A stretch of 64,000 bases of DNA from Novosphingobium beihaiense (GCF_022832375.1 NZ_JALHLG010000020.1:1-64000); one strand, 5' to 3'; counted from the first letter of the stretch, positions 1 through 8,431 are shown. Notes: generated by a model not told the origin, from the sequence alone. Translations and numbers: made by a program.

Positions 1-1
1 A

Positions 2-184
2 GGCCGGCTGGTCTATGCGGGCGGCATCGATCCCGCGAGCGCGCCGACGACGCCGATCGGCGTAACCTGCCGCCTGTGCCACCGCGCCGCCTGCACCGCG
101 CGCGCCGTGCCGCCGATCGGGCGCGATGTGCTGGCGGACGACTACACGCGGACCGCGCAGCCCTATACCTTTGCGGAGAGCTGA
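2..184 (+). CDS. C-terminal end of a short-chain fatty-acid-type XRE regulator (ScfR/DUF2083), partial
   Basis: Only the last 60 codons are inside the window, read in frame from base 2 to the TGA at 182-184. The peptide carries the cysteine-rich signature CRLCHRAAC followed by an Arg-Ala-x-Pro-Pro stretch, which is the hallmark C-terminal zinc-knuckle-like motif of the XRE/DUF2083 short-chain fatty acyl-CoA regulators. Family knowledge links these proteins to acetate, propionate or glyoxylate metabolism; which genes it controls cannot be seen because its start and upstream neighbours are missing. The family call rests on this one motif. Confidence 0.75.
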   Translation, partial: GRLVYAGGIDPASAPTTPIGVTCRLCHRAACTARAVPPIGRDVLADDYTRTAQPYTFAES

Positions 185-215
185 GCGGCTTCCTGCTCTT
201 GCACTTCGCTCCGCA

Positions 216-253
216 ATTCCTCAATATCGATAAAAGATCTGCAATTTCGAATA
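216..253. promoter_or_regulatory. Degenerate double operator ahead of the acyl-CoA synthetase gene
   Basis: Two weak copies of the cluster operator (TTC-N8-GAA palindrome) lie 20 bp apart: ATTCC-N8-GATAA at 216-233 and GATCT-N8-GAATA at 236-253. Only the right half of the second copy is intact. I include it because the 20 bp spacing is identical to that of the clear copies at five other cluster promoters. It ends about 124 bp before the gene start. Confidence 0.4.
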
Positions 254-376
254 ATGTGCAGCCCGGCGATGACTGGGATTAGACGCTTGTCTTGCCTCTA
301 TGCAGGCGGCAGGATCGCGGGGGAGAACGGGCACGGCGCTTATGGCGGGCATGGCCGAGCGAGAGGATGACGGACA

Positions 377-1951
377 TTGACCAGGGATACCGGGACCACG
401 GATATCGGCGGGCAGGACGGACCGGGTTCGGCCAGCACGTTTCCGCAACTGATCCGCGCGGCGGCAGCGGCGTATGGCGAGGCTCCGGCGGTGATGCGGG
501 AGGAGGACGGCCAGGAGATCGAAGCGATCACCTACCGCGAACTCGACGACCGTTCCGCCCTGATCGCGCGCGGGCTGGCGGCCCGGGGTATCGGCAAGGG
601 CGCACGGGTCGGTTTCATCTTCGGCAATGGCCCGATGTTCGCGCTGATGCTGGCGGCGATCAGCCGGATCGGTGCGATTGCCGTGCCGGTCAGCACAATG
701 ATCCGCGCCAACGAACTTGTCCGCGTGCTGCGCCAGTCCGACGTGCAGGGCCTCGTGCTGACCCGCACGATGCTGGGCAAGGACTACGTTGAGCGCCTTC
801 TCGAAGCGCTGCCCGAACTGGAAGGGCAAGACAGTGAGGCTTTGCGCCTGCCGCGCGCGCCGTACTTGCGCTGGATCGTCTCTTCGGGGGAAGAGTTGCC
901 ATCCTGCATTGCGCCGATGGAATTCCTGACCGATGCGGCGGCGGGCTTCGGCGAAGACCTGCTGCGCGAGATTGAATCCGAAGTGCATCCCACCGATCAG
1001 ATGGTGGAGATCTACACCTCCGGCTCGATGGCGCTGCCCAAGGGGGTTAAGCACCACCATGGCCCGGTCTGCTTCCGCAGCCACACCTTGCGCGAAATGA
1101 TGGAGCACACGCCGGGCAAGCGGGTCGTGTGCATGCTGCCGATGTTCTGGGTGGGCGGGCTGATGCTGTATCTCGTGCCCGGTCTGGAGGCGGGCTCGGT
1201 GGTGGTCTGCACCGACCGCACGCTCAGCAACAGCCGTTTCGCCATGGGCAGCGTGCTCGCCGAAGAGGACCTCAAGAAGATACAGGGCCCCAAGCCCTGG
1301 TGGGGGCTGGGCATGAGCGAGACGCTGGGCCCCTATTCCTGGGGCGACGATTTCCGCGCGCCGGGCTATCCGGTCTGCGCGCCGATGGATCACTTCGCCC
1401 CCGGCTATGACATCCGCATCGCCGATGACAGCAACCGTCCGGTGGCGGCGGGGGAAGTGGGCGAGATGCAGGTGCGGGGCTATCCGGTGGCGAGCGGCCT
1501 CCACAAGATCGAGAAGGCGGAGCACTATACGCCCGACGGTTATTACCGCACCGGGGACATGTGCCTTGTCGAGGACCGTCCGCAGGGCCGCCGCATCCAT
1601 TTCACCGGGCGCAACGGTGACATGATCAAGGTCGCCAGCTCCAATGTCTCGCCTGCCGAAGTGGAAATGGAGATGCAGGGGCTGGACGGCGTGCACAGTG
1701 CCTATGTCGTCGGCGTGCCGGATCAGGAACGGGGCAATCTGCTGGTTGCCGCCGTTGTCCCGCGGGATGGGGTGAAGCTGGATTTCAGCTTCATAGAGGC
1801 CGAGATGCGCCGCCGCCTGTCCAGCTACAAGGTCCCGCGCGTCTATATGGAACTGGCGCGGGAAGACGTGCCGTTGCTGCACTCCAACAAGGTCGCCCGG
1901 CGCGAGATTGCCCGGATGATGGCGGAGCAGCTGGGCCGCGTGGAAGCGTAG
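377..1951 (+). CDS. Class I adenylate-forming enzyme (acyl-CoA synthetase-like)
   Basis: The 524-residue product has the ANL-superfamily motifs in order: a P-loop-type YTSGSMALPKGV near residue 212, the A5 motif GMSETLGPYS near 311, the A7 motif YYRTGD, the A8 hinge GRNGDMIKVASSNVSP, and the catalytic-lysine region HSNKVARREI at the C-terminus. The family activates a carboxylic acid with ATP and transfers it to CoA, so this is probably the entry step of the cluster. The only suitable start in this frame is TTG at 377, with GAGAGG about 10 bases upstream. Two oddities: the P-loop reads SGSMALPKG where SGTTGxPKG is usual, and the P-loop to A5 distance is about 100 residues where about 140 is typical. 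The substrate is unknown. Confidence 0.85.
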   Translation: MTRDTGTTDIGGQDGPGSASTFPQLIRAAAAAYGEAPAVMREEDGQEIEAITYRELDDRSALIARGLAARGIGKGARVGFIFGNGPMFALMLAAISRIGAIAVPVSTMIRANELVRVLRQSDVQGLVLTRTMLGKDYVERLLEALPELEGQDSEALRLPRAPYLRWIVSSGEELPSCIAPMEFLTDAAAGFGEDLLREIESEVHPTDQMVEIYTSGSMALPKGVKHHHGPVCFRSHTLREMMEHTPGKRVVCMLPMFWVGGLMLYLVPGLEAGSVVVCTDRTLSNSRFAMGSVLAEEDLKKIQGPKPWWGLGMSETLGPYSWGDDFRAPGYPVCAPMDHFAPGYDIRIADDSNRPVAAGEVGEMQVRGYPVASGLHKIEKAEHYTPDGYYRTGDMCLVEDRPQGRRIHFTGRNGDMIKVASSNVSPAEVEMEMQGLDGVHSAYVVGVPDQERGNLLVAAVVPRDGVKLDFSFIEAEMRRRLSSYKVPRVYMELAREDVPLLHSNKVARREIARMMAEQLGRVEA

Positions 1952-2045
1952 GGGAAGGGCGAGGCCCGCGGTTTACTCTGCGCCATTTGCTCCAGCGAAG
2001 AGCCGCTTCTATTGACGAAGCACGCCAATTGCCCATACGCGTGGG

Positions 2046-2063
2046 AATTCGAAATAGCGAAAG
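2046..2063. promoter_or_regulatory. Probable autoregulatory operator of the IclR gene
   Basis: The sequence AATTC-GAAATAGC-GAAAG matches the operator seen at the other cluster promoters (TTC-N8-GAA). It lies 6 bases before the IclR ATG, overlapping the ribosome-binding region. A much weaker copy sits 20 bp upstream at 2026-2043 (CAATT-N8-GCGTG). Binding here would block transcription or translation initiation, consistent with the usual autoregulation of IclR-family proteins. Confidence 0.6.
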
Positions 2064-2068
2064 AGCCC

Positions 2069-2902
2069 ATGTCGCGTTCCTCCCCCGGCGTTGCCCGTGT
2101 GGCCGCCATTTTGAACTTCATTGCCGGCCATCCGGGCCAGGCTTTTGCGCTGACCGATCTCGTGCGGGCGCTCAAGCTCAGCCGGGCGACCTGCCATGCC
2201 CTGCTGACCGGGCTGGTCGATGTGGGCTACCTCTATCGCACGACCGACAAGACATACGTGCTGGGCCCGGCCCTTGCCGCGATCGGGCGGACGGCGGCCG
2301 AACACTTCTCGCCGCTGCAGGTGGTCCAGCCCGAGATGCGGAGCCTTGCCGATGAGTTCGACGTGGTGTGCGGCGCCTATTTTCTGGAGGGGGAGACGAT
2401 CCACTTGCGCGAGCGCGCCGCCTCGCTCAGCCACGTGGGCTATCCGGTGCCGCTGGGCACACGCATGCCGCTGCGCTGGATCCAGGCGATGTCGTTCTTC
2501 GCCCGGACCCCGCGCGAGGCGGAAAACTGGGCGGCCCGCACCACCCCGGCCTTGAGCGAAGAGCAACTCGTCCCGTTCCGCGCCGGTCTCGACTTCGTGC
2601 GCGAGCAGGGCTTCCTCCCGCTCATGCGCCGTCCGGACCGGGGCGAGGAAGGCATCAGCGCGGGGACCCAAGATCCGCCGGTGGTGCCGCAGCTGACGCT
2701 GGAAGAAAGCACTGTCTATCCGCTCATGGCGATCATGGCGCCGATCTATGACAGCCGGGACCGGGTGACGATCTCGCTGGTCCTGGCCGGTTTTCACGGC
2801 GCGATGACGGGCGCCGCCGTGACGCAGGCAGGGCGCCGCCTCGCCGAGGCCTGCGCGCGTATTTCCAGCTTCCTTTCGGGCCGCGCCGCGCCGCTCGACT
2901 GA
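2069..2902 (+). CDS. IclR-family transcriptional regulator
   Basis: The 277-residue protein has the N-terminal IclR winged helix-turn-helix (VARVAAILNFIAGHP, then a recognition-helix segment SRATCHALL, then GYLYRTTDKTYVLGP) and a C-terminal effector domain, in the normal IclR length range. The ATG at 2069 is preferred over the in-frame TTG at 2012 because the family N-terminus begins there and because a conserved operator occupies 2046-2063. IclR proteins typically control adjacent catabolic genes in response to a pathway metabolite. It is the only complete regulator inside the catabolic cluster, so it is the natural candidate to bind the seven shared operators described here; that link is inference. 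Confidence 0.9.
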   Translation: MSRSSPGVARVAAILNFIAGHPGQAFALTDLVRALKLSRATCHALLTGLVDVGYLYRTTDKTYVLGPALAAIGRTAAEHFSPLQVVQPEMRSLADEFDVVCGAYFLEGETIHLRERAASLSHVGYPVPLGTRMPLRWIQAMSFFARTPREAENWAARTTPALSEEQLVPFRAGLDFVREQGFLPLMRRPDRGEEGISAGTQDPPVVPQLTLEESTVYPLMAIMAPIYDSRDRVTISLVLAGFHGAMTGAAVTQAGRRLAEACARISSFLSGRAAPLD

Positions 2903-3021
2903 GCCCGGCAGAGAGCGGGGGCTGCGTTGTGCGCTCCCGTTTCCGTCCCGGCTTCCCCGTTTCTTCTCGTTATTCCTGCGCAGGCGAGAGGCTCCTCGCT
3001 TGACCGGCCTTTTGCGTTTCC

Positions 3022-3059
3022 GTATCAGATAAGTGAAAATAAATTCACAATATAGAATT
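3022..3059. promoter_or_regulatory. Double operator ahead of the first APH-fold kinase gene
   Basis: Two copies lie 20 bp apart: GTATC-N8-GAAAA at 3022-3039 and a perfect palindrome AATTC-ACAATATA-GAATT at 3042-3059. The second copy ends 25 bases before the preferred TTG start at 3084. It is one of the two best matches to the consensus in the window. Confidence 0.6.
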
Positions 3060-3083
3060 ATTGACGAAGGCGGGAGAGGGACC

Positions 3084-4133
3084 TTGTCGGATGTGATTGT
3101 TGCACCGGAAACGCGCGATCTGGAGGATCTGGCCGGACGGCTGGCGGACTGGCTCGCGCGGCGGCTTCCACAGGCCAGCGGCATTGCGATTACCGGTCTC
3201 GCCTATCCGCGCGGAGCGGGGCAGAGTCATGAGACCGTGCTGTTCGACGCGTGCTGGGACGAGGGCGGCCGCACCCGCGAACAGGGCTGCGTCGTGCGCA
3301 TCAAGCCCAAAAGTTTCACCGTGTACCCTGATACCTTGTTCGACGAGCAGTACCGGATGATGAAGCTTTTGGCCGAAGACGGGCAGGTCCGTGTCGCCCG
3401 TCCGCTCTGGTTCGAAGAGGACCCGGGCATTCTCGGCAATCCGTTCTTCGTGATGGAGAAGAAGCAAGGCCGCGTGCCCGTCTCGATCCCGCCTTACGCG
3501 CGCGAAGGGTGGCTGCACGATTCCACCCCGGGGCAGCGCCGTACCCTGTGGCGCAATGCGGTGAGCCAGCTTGCCGCGATCCAACGGGTTCCGCTCGAAG
3601 GGATGGAGTTCCTGCAAGGCCCGCCGGGCGCCACACGCGGCCTTGCGCAGGAGTGGGACAAGTACACTCGCTTCGCCCGCTGGCTGCAGGACGTGGAGCC
3701 GCTGCCGGTGCTCGACGATGCACTGGCGCGGCTCAAGTCGCTATGGCCCGAACAGCAGCCCGAAGGCCTCGTCTGGGGCGACGCACGCATCGGCAACATG
3801 ATGTTCGGCGAAGACTATGATGTCGTTGCGGTGATGGACTGGGAACAGCCCTCGCTTGGCGGTGCGCTGCATGATCTGGCGTGGTTCTGCGTCATCGCGG
3901 ACACCATGCACGGTCCGGACTCGACCTACGGCGCGCCGCTCGAAGGCATGGGCAGCCGCGAGGAAACCGTCGCGTTGTGGGAAGAGCTGAGCGGCAAGTC
4001 CGCCGCCGGGCTGGCGTGGTACGAAGACTTCACCCGGTTCAAGATGACCTGCACCGGCATCCGCCTCGGCCACTTGCGCGGCACGCCGCTGATGGACGAG
4101 GCGGCAATGCGCAAGCGGCTGAAAGTGGACTGA
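3084..4133 (+). CDS. APH-fold phosphotransferase family protein, first copy
   Basis: The roughly 349-residue protein has an aminoglycoside-phosphotransferase/ACAD10-type kinase fold. The catalytic loop reads VWGDARIGNMMFG (usually HGDxxxxN, here with Trp in place of His), followed by the metal-binding VMDWEQPSLGG, and an upstream FFVMEKKQGR nucleotide-pocket segment. Such kinases are common in acyl-CoA catabolic clusters, where they are thought to phosphorylate hydroxyl-bearing intermediates rather than antibiotics. I prefer the TTG at 3084 because GGGAGAGGG lies just upstream; the longer GTG start at 3033 would run through the operator. It is convergent with the amidohydrolase gene. Its actual substrate cannot be told from sequence. 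Confidence 0.8.
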   Translation: MSDVIVAPETRDLEDLAGRLADWLARRLPQASGIAITGLAYPRGAGQSHETVLFDACWDEGGRTREQGCVVRIKPKSFTVYPDTLFDEQYRMMKLLAEDGQVRVARPLWFEEDPGILGNPFFVMEKKQGRVPVSIPPYAREGWLHDSTPGQRRTLWRNAVSQLAAIQRVPLEGMEFLQGPPGATRGLAQEWDKYTRFARWLQDVEPLPVLDDALARLKSLWPEQQPEGLVWGDARIGNMMFGEDYDVVAVMDWEQPSLGGALHDLAWFCVIADTMHGPDSTYGAPLEGMGSREETVALWEELSGKSAAGLAWYEDFTRFKMTCTGIRLGHLRGTPLMDEAAMRKRLKVD

Positions 4134-4169
4134 GCGGTGTGCTGTTCCCGGCGCCGTGTGCGGCCGGGG

Positions 4170-5369
4170 TCAATCCAGCCCGAGCAGCTTGCGGCAATTG
4201 CCGTTGATGATGGCTTTCACGTCTGCTTCGGGCACGCCCTCGAAATCCCGCTGGATGATCTGGCGCGATTTGGGAAAGGTGGTTTCCGAGTGCGGATAGT
4301 CCGATGACCACATGATGTTCCTCCCGCCCGGCAAATCGCGGCACAGGATGCCCGTGCGGTCCTGAATGAACGAGCCGTAGACATTGCGGTCCATGTAGTA
4401 CGATGGCGGGTTCTTCAGCGTGCTCTTGGTCCAGAAGCGCTGCTTCTCCCAGGTGCGGGTGATGTATTCGGTGTACCACGCGAACCAGCCCACGCCGCTT
4501 TCCATGCTGCCGATCTTGAGGTCGGGGAAGCGGTCGAAGATGCCGTTGAAGATGAAGATGCCGATCGGTTCGGCCATGGCCAGCTTGCTCATCGGCATGT
4601 CCGGCAGGAAGAATTCGGCCTGCCCGAAACGCGGCACCCGCGCGCCAAGGTGGAAAGTGATGACGACACCCGCGTCGCAGACCGTCTTCCACAGCTTGTC
4701 GAACGCCGGGCCGGAATATTGCAGCGCCCCCTTGGGATCGCCGGTCAGCGCCGAGACTTGCCCTTCCTTCAGCGCCTTCACGCCCGAAGACGTTTTCCAC
4801 GCTTCCGGATTTTGCGGGAAAGCGGGCAGGTTGATCGCGCGGAAGCCCTTTCTGGCGAGCCGTTCCACATGCTCGCAGGTCTCGCCGATATCGCGCATCG
4901 GGACATAGCCCACCGGATAGAGCCTGTCGGGCGCGGCCGAGCAGAAATCGAGCACCCAGTTCTGGTAGGCTTCATAGCTGGCGATGTAGAGTTCGTTGTC
5001 GAACGAGCCCAGAGGGCCGCCGCCGAACAGCAGGGCGGCGTCCATCCCGTCCGCATCCATGTCGGCCAGGCGGGTGGCCGGTTCCCAGACCTTGCGCTGT
5101 TCTTCGAGGCGGCCTTTCATCTTGAAGGTCTCGCCGGTGCGGCCTGCCTGGTTGTTGATCATCATGAACGGGCGGCGGTTCCCTTCGAAGCAGATGTAGT
5201 CGCCGTCTTCGGCGTGTTCGATCGTGGGCGCGCGGTCCCGCAGATGCGCGGGCAGGTAGTCCTTCCACATGTCATGCGGGGGATCGATGTGGGCGTCGGC
5301 ATCGAAGATGGGGCCGTATGTCCATTCGGCGGTCTGGCCGTCCCGGATTGCTGGATCTGCCTCGCTCAT
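4170..5369 (-). CDS. Amidohydrolase_2 family metal-dependent hydrolase or decarboxylase
   Basis: The 399-residue TIM-barrel protein starts its barrel with DADAHIDPP (metal-binding DxH), has a mid-barrel FHLG histidine, the ESGVGWFAWY segment, and the late WSSDYPHSETTFP motif with the catalytic aspartate, then NCRKLLGL at the end. Family members hydrolyse or decarboxylate aromatic and cyclic carboxylic acids; this subgroup is frequent in sphingomonad catabolic clusters. It is transcribed alone from a promoter carrying a double operator at 5411-5448, about 42 bases upstream of the ATG. The exact reaction is not predictable. Confidence 0.85.
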   Translation of the reverse strand: MSEADPAIRDGQTAEWTYGPIFDADAHIDPPHDMWKDYLPAHLRDRAPTIEHAEDGDYICFEGNRRPFMMINNQAGRTGETFKMKGRLEEQRKVWEPATRLADMDADGMDAALLFGGGPLGSFDNELYIASYEAYQNWVLDFCSAAPDRLYPVGYVPMRDIGETCEHVERLARKGFRAINLPAFPQNPEAWKTSSGVKALKEGQVSALTGDPKGALQYSGPAFDKLWKTVCDAGVVITFHLGARVPRFGQAEFFLPDMPMSKLAMAEPIGIFIFNGIFDRFPDLKIGSMESGVGWFAWYTEYITRTWEKQRFWTKSTLKNPPSYYMDRNVYGSFIQDRTGILCRDLPGGRNIMWSSDYPHSETTFPKSRQIIQRDFEGVPEADVKAIINGNCRKLLGLD

Positions 5370-5410
5370 GTCCCGGTCTCCTCTCCTGCCGTTTCCCGGC
5401 TATGGCCATA

Positions 5411-5448
5411 AATTCGAAATACAGAACTTATTATCGCTATATTGAATT
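5411..5448. promoter_or_regulatory. Double operator upstream of the amidohydrolase gene
   Basis: Two copies lie 20 bp apart: AATTC-GAAATACA-GAACT at 5411-5428 and TTATC-GCTATATT-GAATT at 5431-5448. The pair is directly upstream of the minus-strand amidohydrolase and downstream of the thiolase stop codon, in a 137 bp intergenic gap. Confidence 0.6.
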
Positions 5449-5506
5449 TAGGAGTCAAGCGAGCGACTCGCCGGGCTTTCATCCGCCCGCCATGGGGCAG
5501 GCACGC

Positions 5507-6691
5507 TCAATCGCGCCGCAGGATCATGGCGCCGTACCCGTAGCCGCCGTTGGAGATGATGCAGGTCTTGGCATCGCGCACCTGCCGCCCGCCGCCCCGG
5601 CCCCAGAGCTGGACGGTCGCCTCGTGAAGGTGCCCGTAACCGTGAAAGCGCCCGCCCGAGAGTTGGCCGCCGCCGGTATTGAGCGGCAATTCGCCATCGA
5701 GCGCGATGCGCTGTCCGCCTTCGACGAAGCGGCAGGCCTCGCCCCGGGGCACGAGGCCCAGCGCTTCCATCCACAGCCAGACATGGATGGAAAACCCGTC
5801 GTAGATCTGCGCGCAGTCCATGTCCGAAGGCTTGAGGGCGGTGCGCTGCCACAGCATGGCACCGGCCTTTCCGGCTGCGGGCAGGGCCGTGAAGTCTCCC
5901 TCGTGATGGCCCGCCCACAGGCCGCCCACGGCCATGCCCATGGCTTCGATGTGCAGTGGCGGGTTCCTGAGGTCTCTGGCGGCATCAGCGCGGGACAGCA
6001 CGATCGCGGTCGATCCGTCGATGTGGGAATCGCAGTCGTAGAGGCGCAGCGGGGTGGAGATCATGCGCGCGGCCAGATAGTCCTCCAGCGAGAGCGGCTT
6101 TCTGTAGATCGCGTTGGCATTGTGCGCTGCATTGCGGCGGCTGTTCACCGCGATCATGCCGAGTTGCTCTTCGCTGGCGCCGTACTTCGCAAAATAGGCC
6201 TGGGCATAGAGCGCGAACGTGTTGATGGGCGACAAGGCGTTGAACGGCACGGTCCAGGCGTTGTTGCCTTCCACGCGGCTGCGCGATCCGGCCATCAGCG
6301 TGGACTGCCGGGCGGCCATGCGCGCACTGGCCTGCGCCACCGTGCGGAACACCACGACATGGCGCGCCAGTCCGCAGGCCAGCGCGGTCACGGCGTTGAA
6401 GACCGGCGCCATGTGGCTGAACCCCTCCGCCGAGGCGAGAATCCAGCGCGGCTCGATCCCGAGCATGGCGGCCGCTTCGGAGGGGCTGACCGGCGCGATA
6501 CCGCCGCCTTCGGGCGACTTGCCGGGATAAGTGGCGATGCCGTCGATATCGGCGGGTTCGAGCCCGGCATCGGCGATCGCGGCAAGGCAGGTATCGGCGG
6601 TAAGCTGCAACGCGCTGCGCGCGGACGGGCGCCCGGCCTGCGATTGCGCGGCGCCGGTGATGCAGGCCTCTTTTTCGGGATAGGGCGTCAT
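5507..6691 (-). CDS. Thiolase-like / lipid-transfer-protein (Ltp2-type) enzyme
   Basis: The 394-residue thiolase-fold protein begins at the ATG at 6691, which overlaps the DUF35 stop in an ATGA. The C-terminal signature NTGGGQLSGGR, GYGHLHEA and NGGYGYGA is typical of the SCP2-thiolase/Ltp group. Where classical thiolases have the nucleophilic Cys the sequence reads ILASAEGFSHMAPV, with no cysteine, so a Claisen-type thiolase reaction is unlikely. The family members Ltp2 and its relatives are retro-aldolases that need a DUF35 partner, and that partner is encoded directly upstream. A side-chain retro-aldol cleavage of a beta-hydroxyacyl-CoA is therefore the best inference. Confidence 0.85.
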   Translation of the reverse strand: MTPYPEKEACITGAAQSQAGRPSARSALQLTADTCLAAIADAGLEPADIDGIATYPGKSPEGGGIAPVSPSEAAAMLGIEPRWILASAEGFSHMAPVFNAVTALACGLARHVVVFRTVAQASARMAARQSTLMAGSRSRVEGNNAWTVPFNALSPINTFALYAQAYFAKYGASEEQLGMIAVNSRRNAAHNANAIYRKPLSLEDYLAARMISTPLRLYDCDSHIDGSTAIVLSRADAARDLRNPPLHIEAMGMAVGGLWAGHHEGDFTALPAAGKAGAMLWQRTALKPSDMDCAQIYDGFSIHVWLWMEALGLVPRGEACRFVEGGQRIALDGELPLNTGGGQLSGGRFHGYGHLHEATVQLWGRGGGRQVRDAKTCIISNGGYGYGAMILRRD

Positions 6692-7116
6692 GCCGCATCC
6701 TCCCCGGTATCGGGGCGGAACATCGGCAGCCAAACGTCCTCGTGCTGTTCGAAAGCGACGGTCACGGCCATTCCGGCCCGCACGGCACCGGCCGGCGCAA
6801 GGATATTGGTGAAGACATAGAGTTCGCGCTGTTCGGCCAGTTCCACGGCCGCGAACACGAAGGGCACGTCGAGGCCGGGCAGCCAGGCTTCGTGGTTGAC
6901 CGTATAGCTGGCGATCCGGCCCTTGCCCGAAACCGGTTCGGGCGCCACGGCCTCGCTGGTGCAGGCCGCACAGCGCGGCAAGGGCGGGTGCTGCCAGATG
7001 CCGCAGTCGCCGCAACGCTGGATGCGCAGCACGCCTTGCGCTCCGCAAGTCCAGTAGAAGGCGGTCTCCGGTTCGAGCCGGGGCAGCTTGCGGGCGGGGC
7101 TGGACGTATCAGCCAT
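6688..7116 (-). CDS. Zn-ribbon / OB-fold DUF35 protein, partner of the thiolase-like enzyme
   Basis: The 142-residue protein has an N-terminal rubredoxin-like zinc ribbon (RCGDCGIWQHPPLPRCAAC, four cysteines as two CxxC pairs) followed by an OB-fold beta domain. This is the ChsH2-DUF35/Ltp partner family, which binds acyl-CoA and activates thiolase-fold aldolases. Four-base overlap with the thiolase gene and close abutment with the CoA-transferase gene show a three-gene operon, so a stable complex with the thiolase-like product is likely. Confidence 0.88.
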   Translation of the reverse strand: MADTSSPARKLPRLEPETAFYWTCGAQGVLRIQRCGDCGIWQHPPLPRCAACTSEAVAPEPVSGKGRIASYTVNHEAWLPGLDVPFVFAAVELAEQRELYVFTNILAPAGAVRAGMAVTVAFEQHEDVWLPMFRPDTGEDAA

Positions 7117-8330
7117 CAGAACACCACCCCTTGCACCTTGAGAGTGATGATCGCCTCTTCGCTGTAGCCGAGGCCTTGGAGCACCGCGTCGCTATCTGCG
7201 CCCAGTTCCGGCGCGCGGCGTGCGGGCATCGCCTGCTTTTCAAACAGCATCGGCAGGCTGACGAGGGGCAGGTCCGTGCCGTCTCCGCAATCCACGCGTT
7301 GCAGGTAGCGATTGGCTCTGACCTGCACGTCGTCCTTCATCTCGCCGACGTGCTGGACGACATCCCACTGCCCATCCTGCCGGGCGAGGATCGTTTTCCA
7401 TTCGCCAAGCGTCTTGCTGGCGAACAGCGCCTGCATGTCCGCGAAGCAGGCGGCGCGGTTCTCGCGCCGGGCCGCGGCCGTGGCATAGCGTGGATCGGCG
7501 GCCAGATCGGGGCGGCCCGCAGCTTCGCACAGCCGCGTCCAGTATTTGTCCGCCTGCAGCATGCACAGTGCCACGAAGCGGCCGTCCCGGGTGCGGTAGT
7601 TGCAGACCAGCACGTTGTGCGGTGCCAGGTCCGCCGGGCGGGGAAATTTCAGCACGTCGTTGTCCGTGGCCTGGGCAATGACGCGCTGCATCGCCCACAT
7701 CGCGGTGCCGAGCAGCGACACGTCCACTTCCGAGCCTTCGCCGGTTCTGGCTTTTTTGACCAGCGCCGCGGACACGGCGCCGGCCAGCATCGAGCCCGAC
7801 AGGGAATCGCCGAACGCGGGGCCCGGCGGCCCGACAGGCCGGTCCGCCCCGTCTTCGGTGATGGAGGAACTGACGCCGCCGCGCGCCCAGAAGCTGATCG
7901 CATCATAGCCGCCTTTCCCGCTTTCGGGGCCGTTCGGGCCGGAGGCGCTGCCGCTGGCGTAGATCAGCCCGGGGAAGGCAGCGCGCAGGGTTCCGGCATC
8001 GATCCCCATGCTGCGCCGTGCGGGGGGAAGCAGGCTGGTCAGGAATACGTCCGCATCGGCCAGCAGCTTCATCAGCACCGCGCGCCCGGCTTCCTGCTTG
8101 AGGTCCAGCGTGATCGAATGCTTGCCGCGATTGTACGATTCCCAGGAATAGTCGAGGCCGCGTGCCGCGCCTTCGGTGCCGCCGGTCTGCAGGCCCCGGA
8201 TCGGGTCTCCGCTGGGCGGTTCCACCTTGATGACCTCGGCCCCCAGATCGGCAAGCATGCCGCCGGTGACAGGCACGAAGGCCCACATGGCCACTTCGAC
8301 GACTTTGATTCCTTCCAGTGGCTTGCTCAT
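7116..8330 (-). CDS. Family III (CaiB/BaiF) acyl-CoA transferase
   Basis: The 404-residue protein opens with PLEGIKVVEVA and continues with GAEVIKVEPPSGDPIRG and SYNRGKHSITLDLK, the CoA-binding signatures of family III CoA-transferases. The expected catalytic aspartate is D175 in PAFGDSLSG. These enzymes move CoA between carboxylic acids without ATP. It is the first gene of the CoA-transferase / DUF35 / thiolase operon, and its promoter region with a double operator at 8394-8431 is shared with the divergent kinase gene. Having both a ligase and a transferase suggests two CoA-activation events or two substrates. Confidence 0.9.
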   Translation of the reverse strand: MSKPLEGIKVVEVAMWAFVPVTGGMLADLGAEVIKVEPPSGDPIRGLQTGGTEGAARGLDYSWESYNRGKHSITLDLKQEAGRAVLMKLLADADVFLTSLLPPARRSMGIDAGTLRAAFPGLIYASGSASGPNGPESGKGGYDAISFWARGGVSSSITEDGADRPVGPPGPAFGDSLSGSMLAGAVSAALVKKARTGEGSEVDVSLLGTAMWAMQRVIAQATDNDVLKFPRPADLAPHNVLVCNYRTRDGRFVALCMLQADKYWTRLCEAAGRPDLAADPRYATAAARRENRAACFADMQALFASKTLGEWKTILARQDGQWDVVQHVGEMKDDVQVRANRYLQRVDCGDGTDLPLVSLPMLFEKQAMPARRAPELGADSDAVLQGLGYSEEAIITLKVQGVVF

Positions 8331-8393
8331 GGCGCTTCCCGCCTCTCCCTCGCGTTTCGGGCCACTATGCCGTGGCTGTCATTTCGCCCTCAT

Positions 8394-8431
8394 AATTCTG
8401 TATTATGAATAGTGGACCGAAATAGCGAATT
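8394..8431. promoter_or_regulatory. Double operator in the divergent promoter of the CoA-transferase operon and second kinase
   Basis: AATTC-TGTATTAT-GAATA at 8394-8411 is followed exactly 20 bp later by GGACC-GAAATAGC-GAATT at 8414-8431, whose right half is perfect. The pair lies 64 bases upstream of the minus-strand CoA-transferase ATG and 49 bases upstream of the plus-strand kinase ATG, so one pair could control both directions. Confidence 0.6.

Noticed and set aside
221..1882. Long minus-strand open frame of 553 codons opposite the acyl-CoA synthetase gene
   Set aside because: It lies antisense to a well-supported enzyme, is His/Arg-rich without any domain, and mirrors third-position GC bias of the plus-strand gene.
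3033..3083. GTG start at 3033 for the first APH-type kinase
   Set aside because: It lacks a Shine-Dalgarno and would place the operator 3042-3059 inside the coding region; the TTG at 3084 has a strong purine-rich site upstream.
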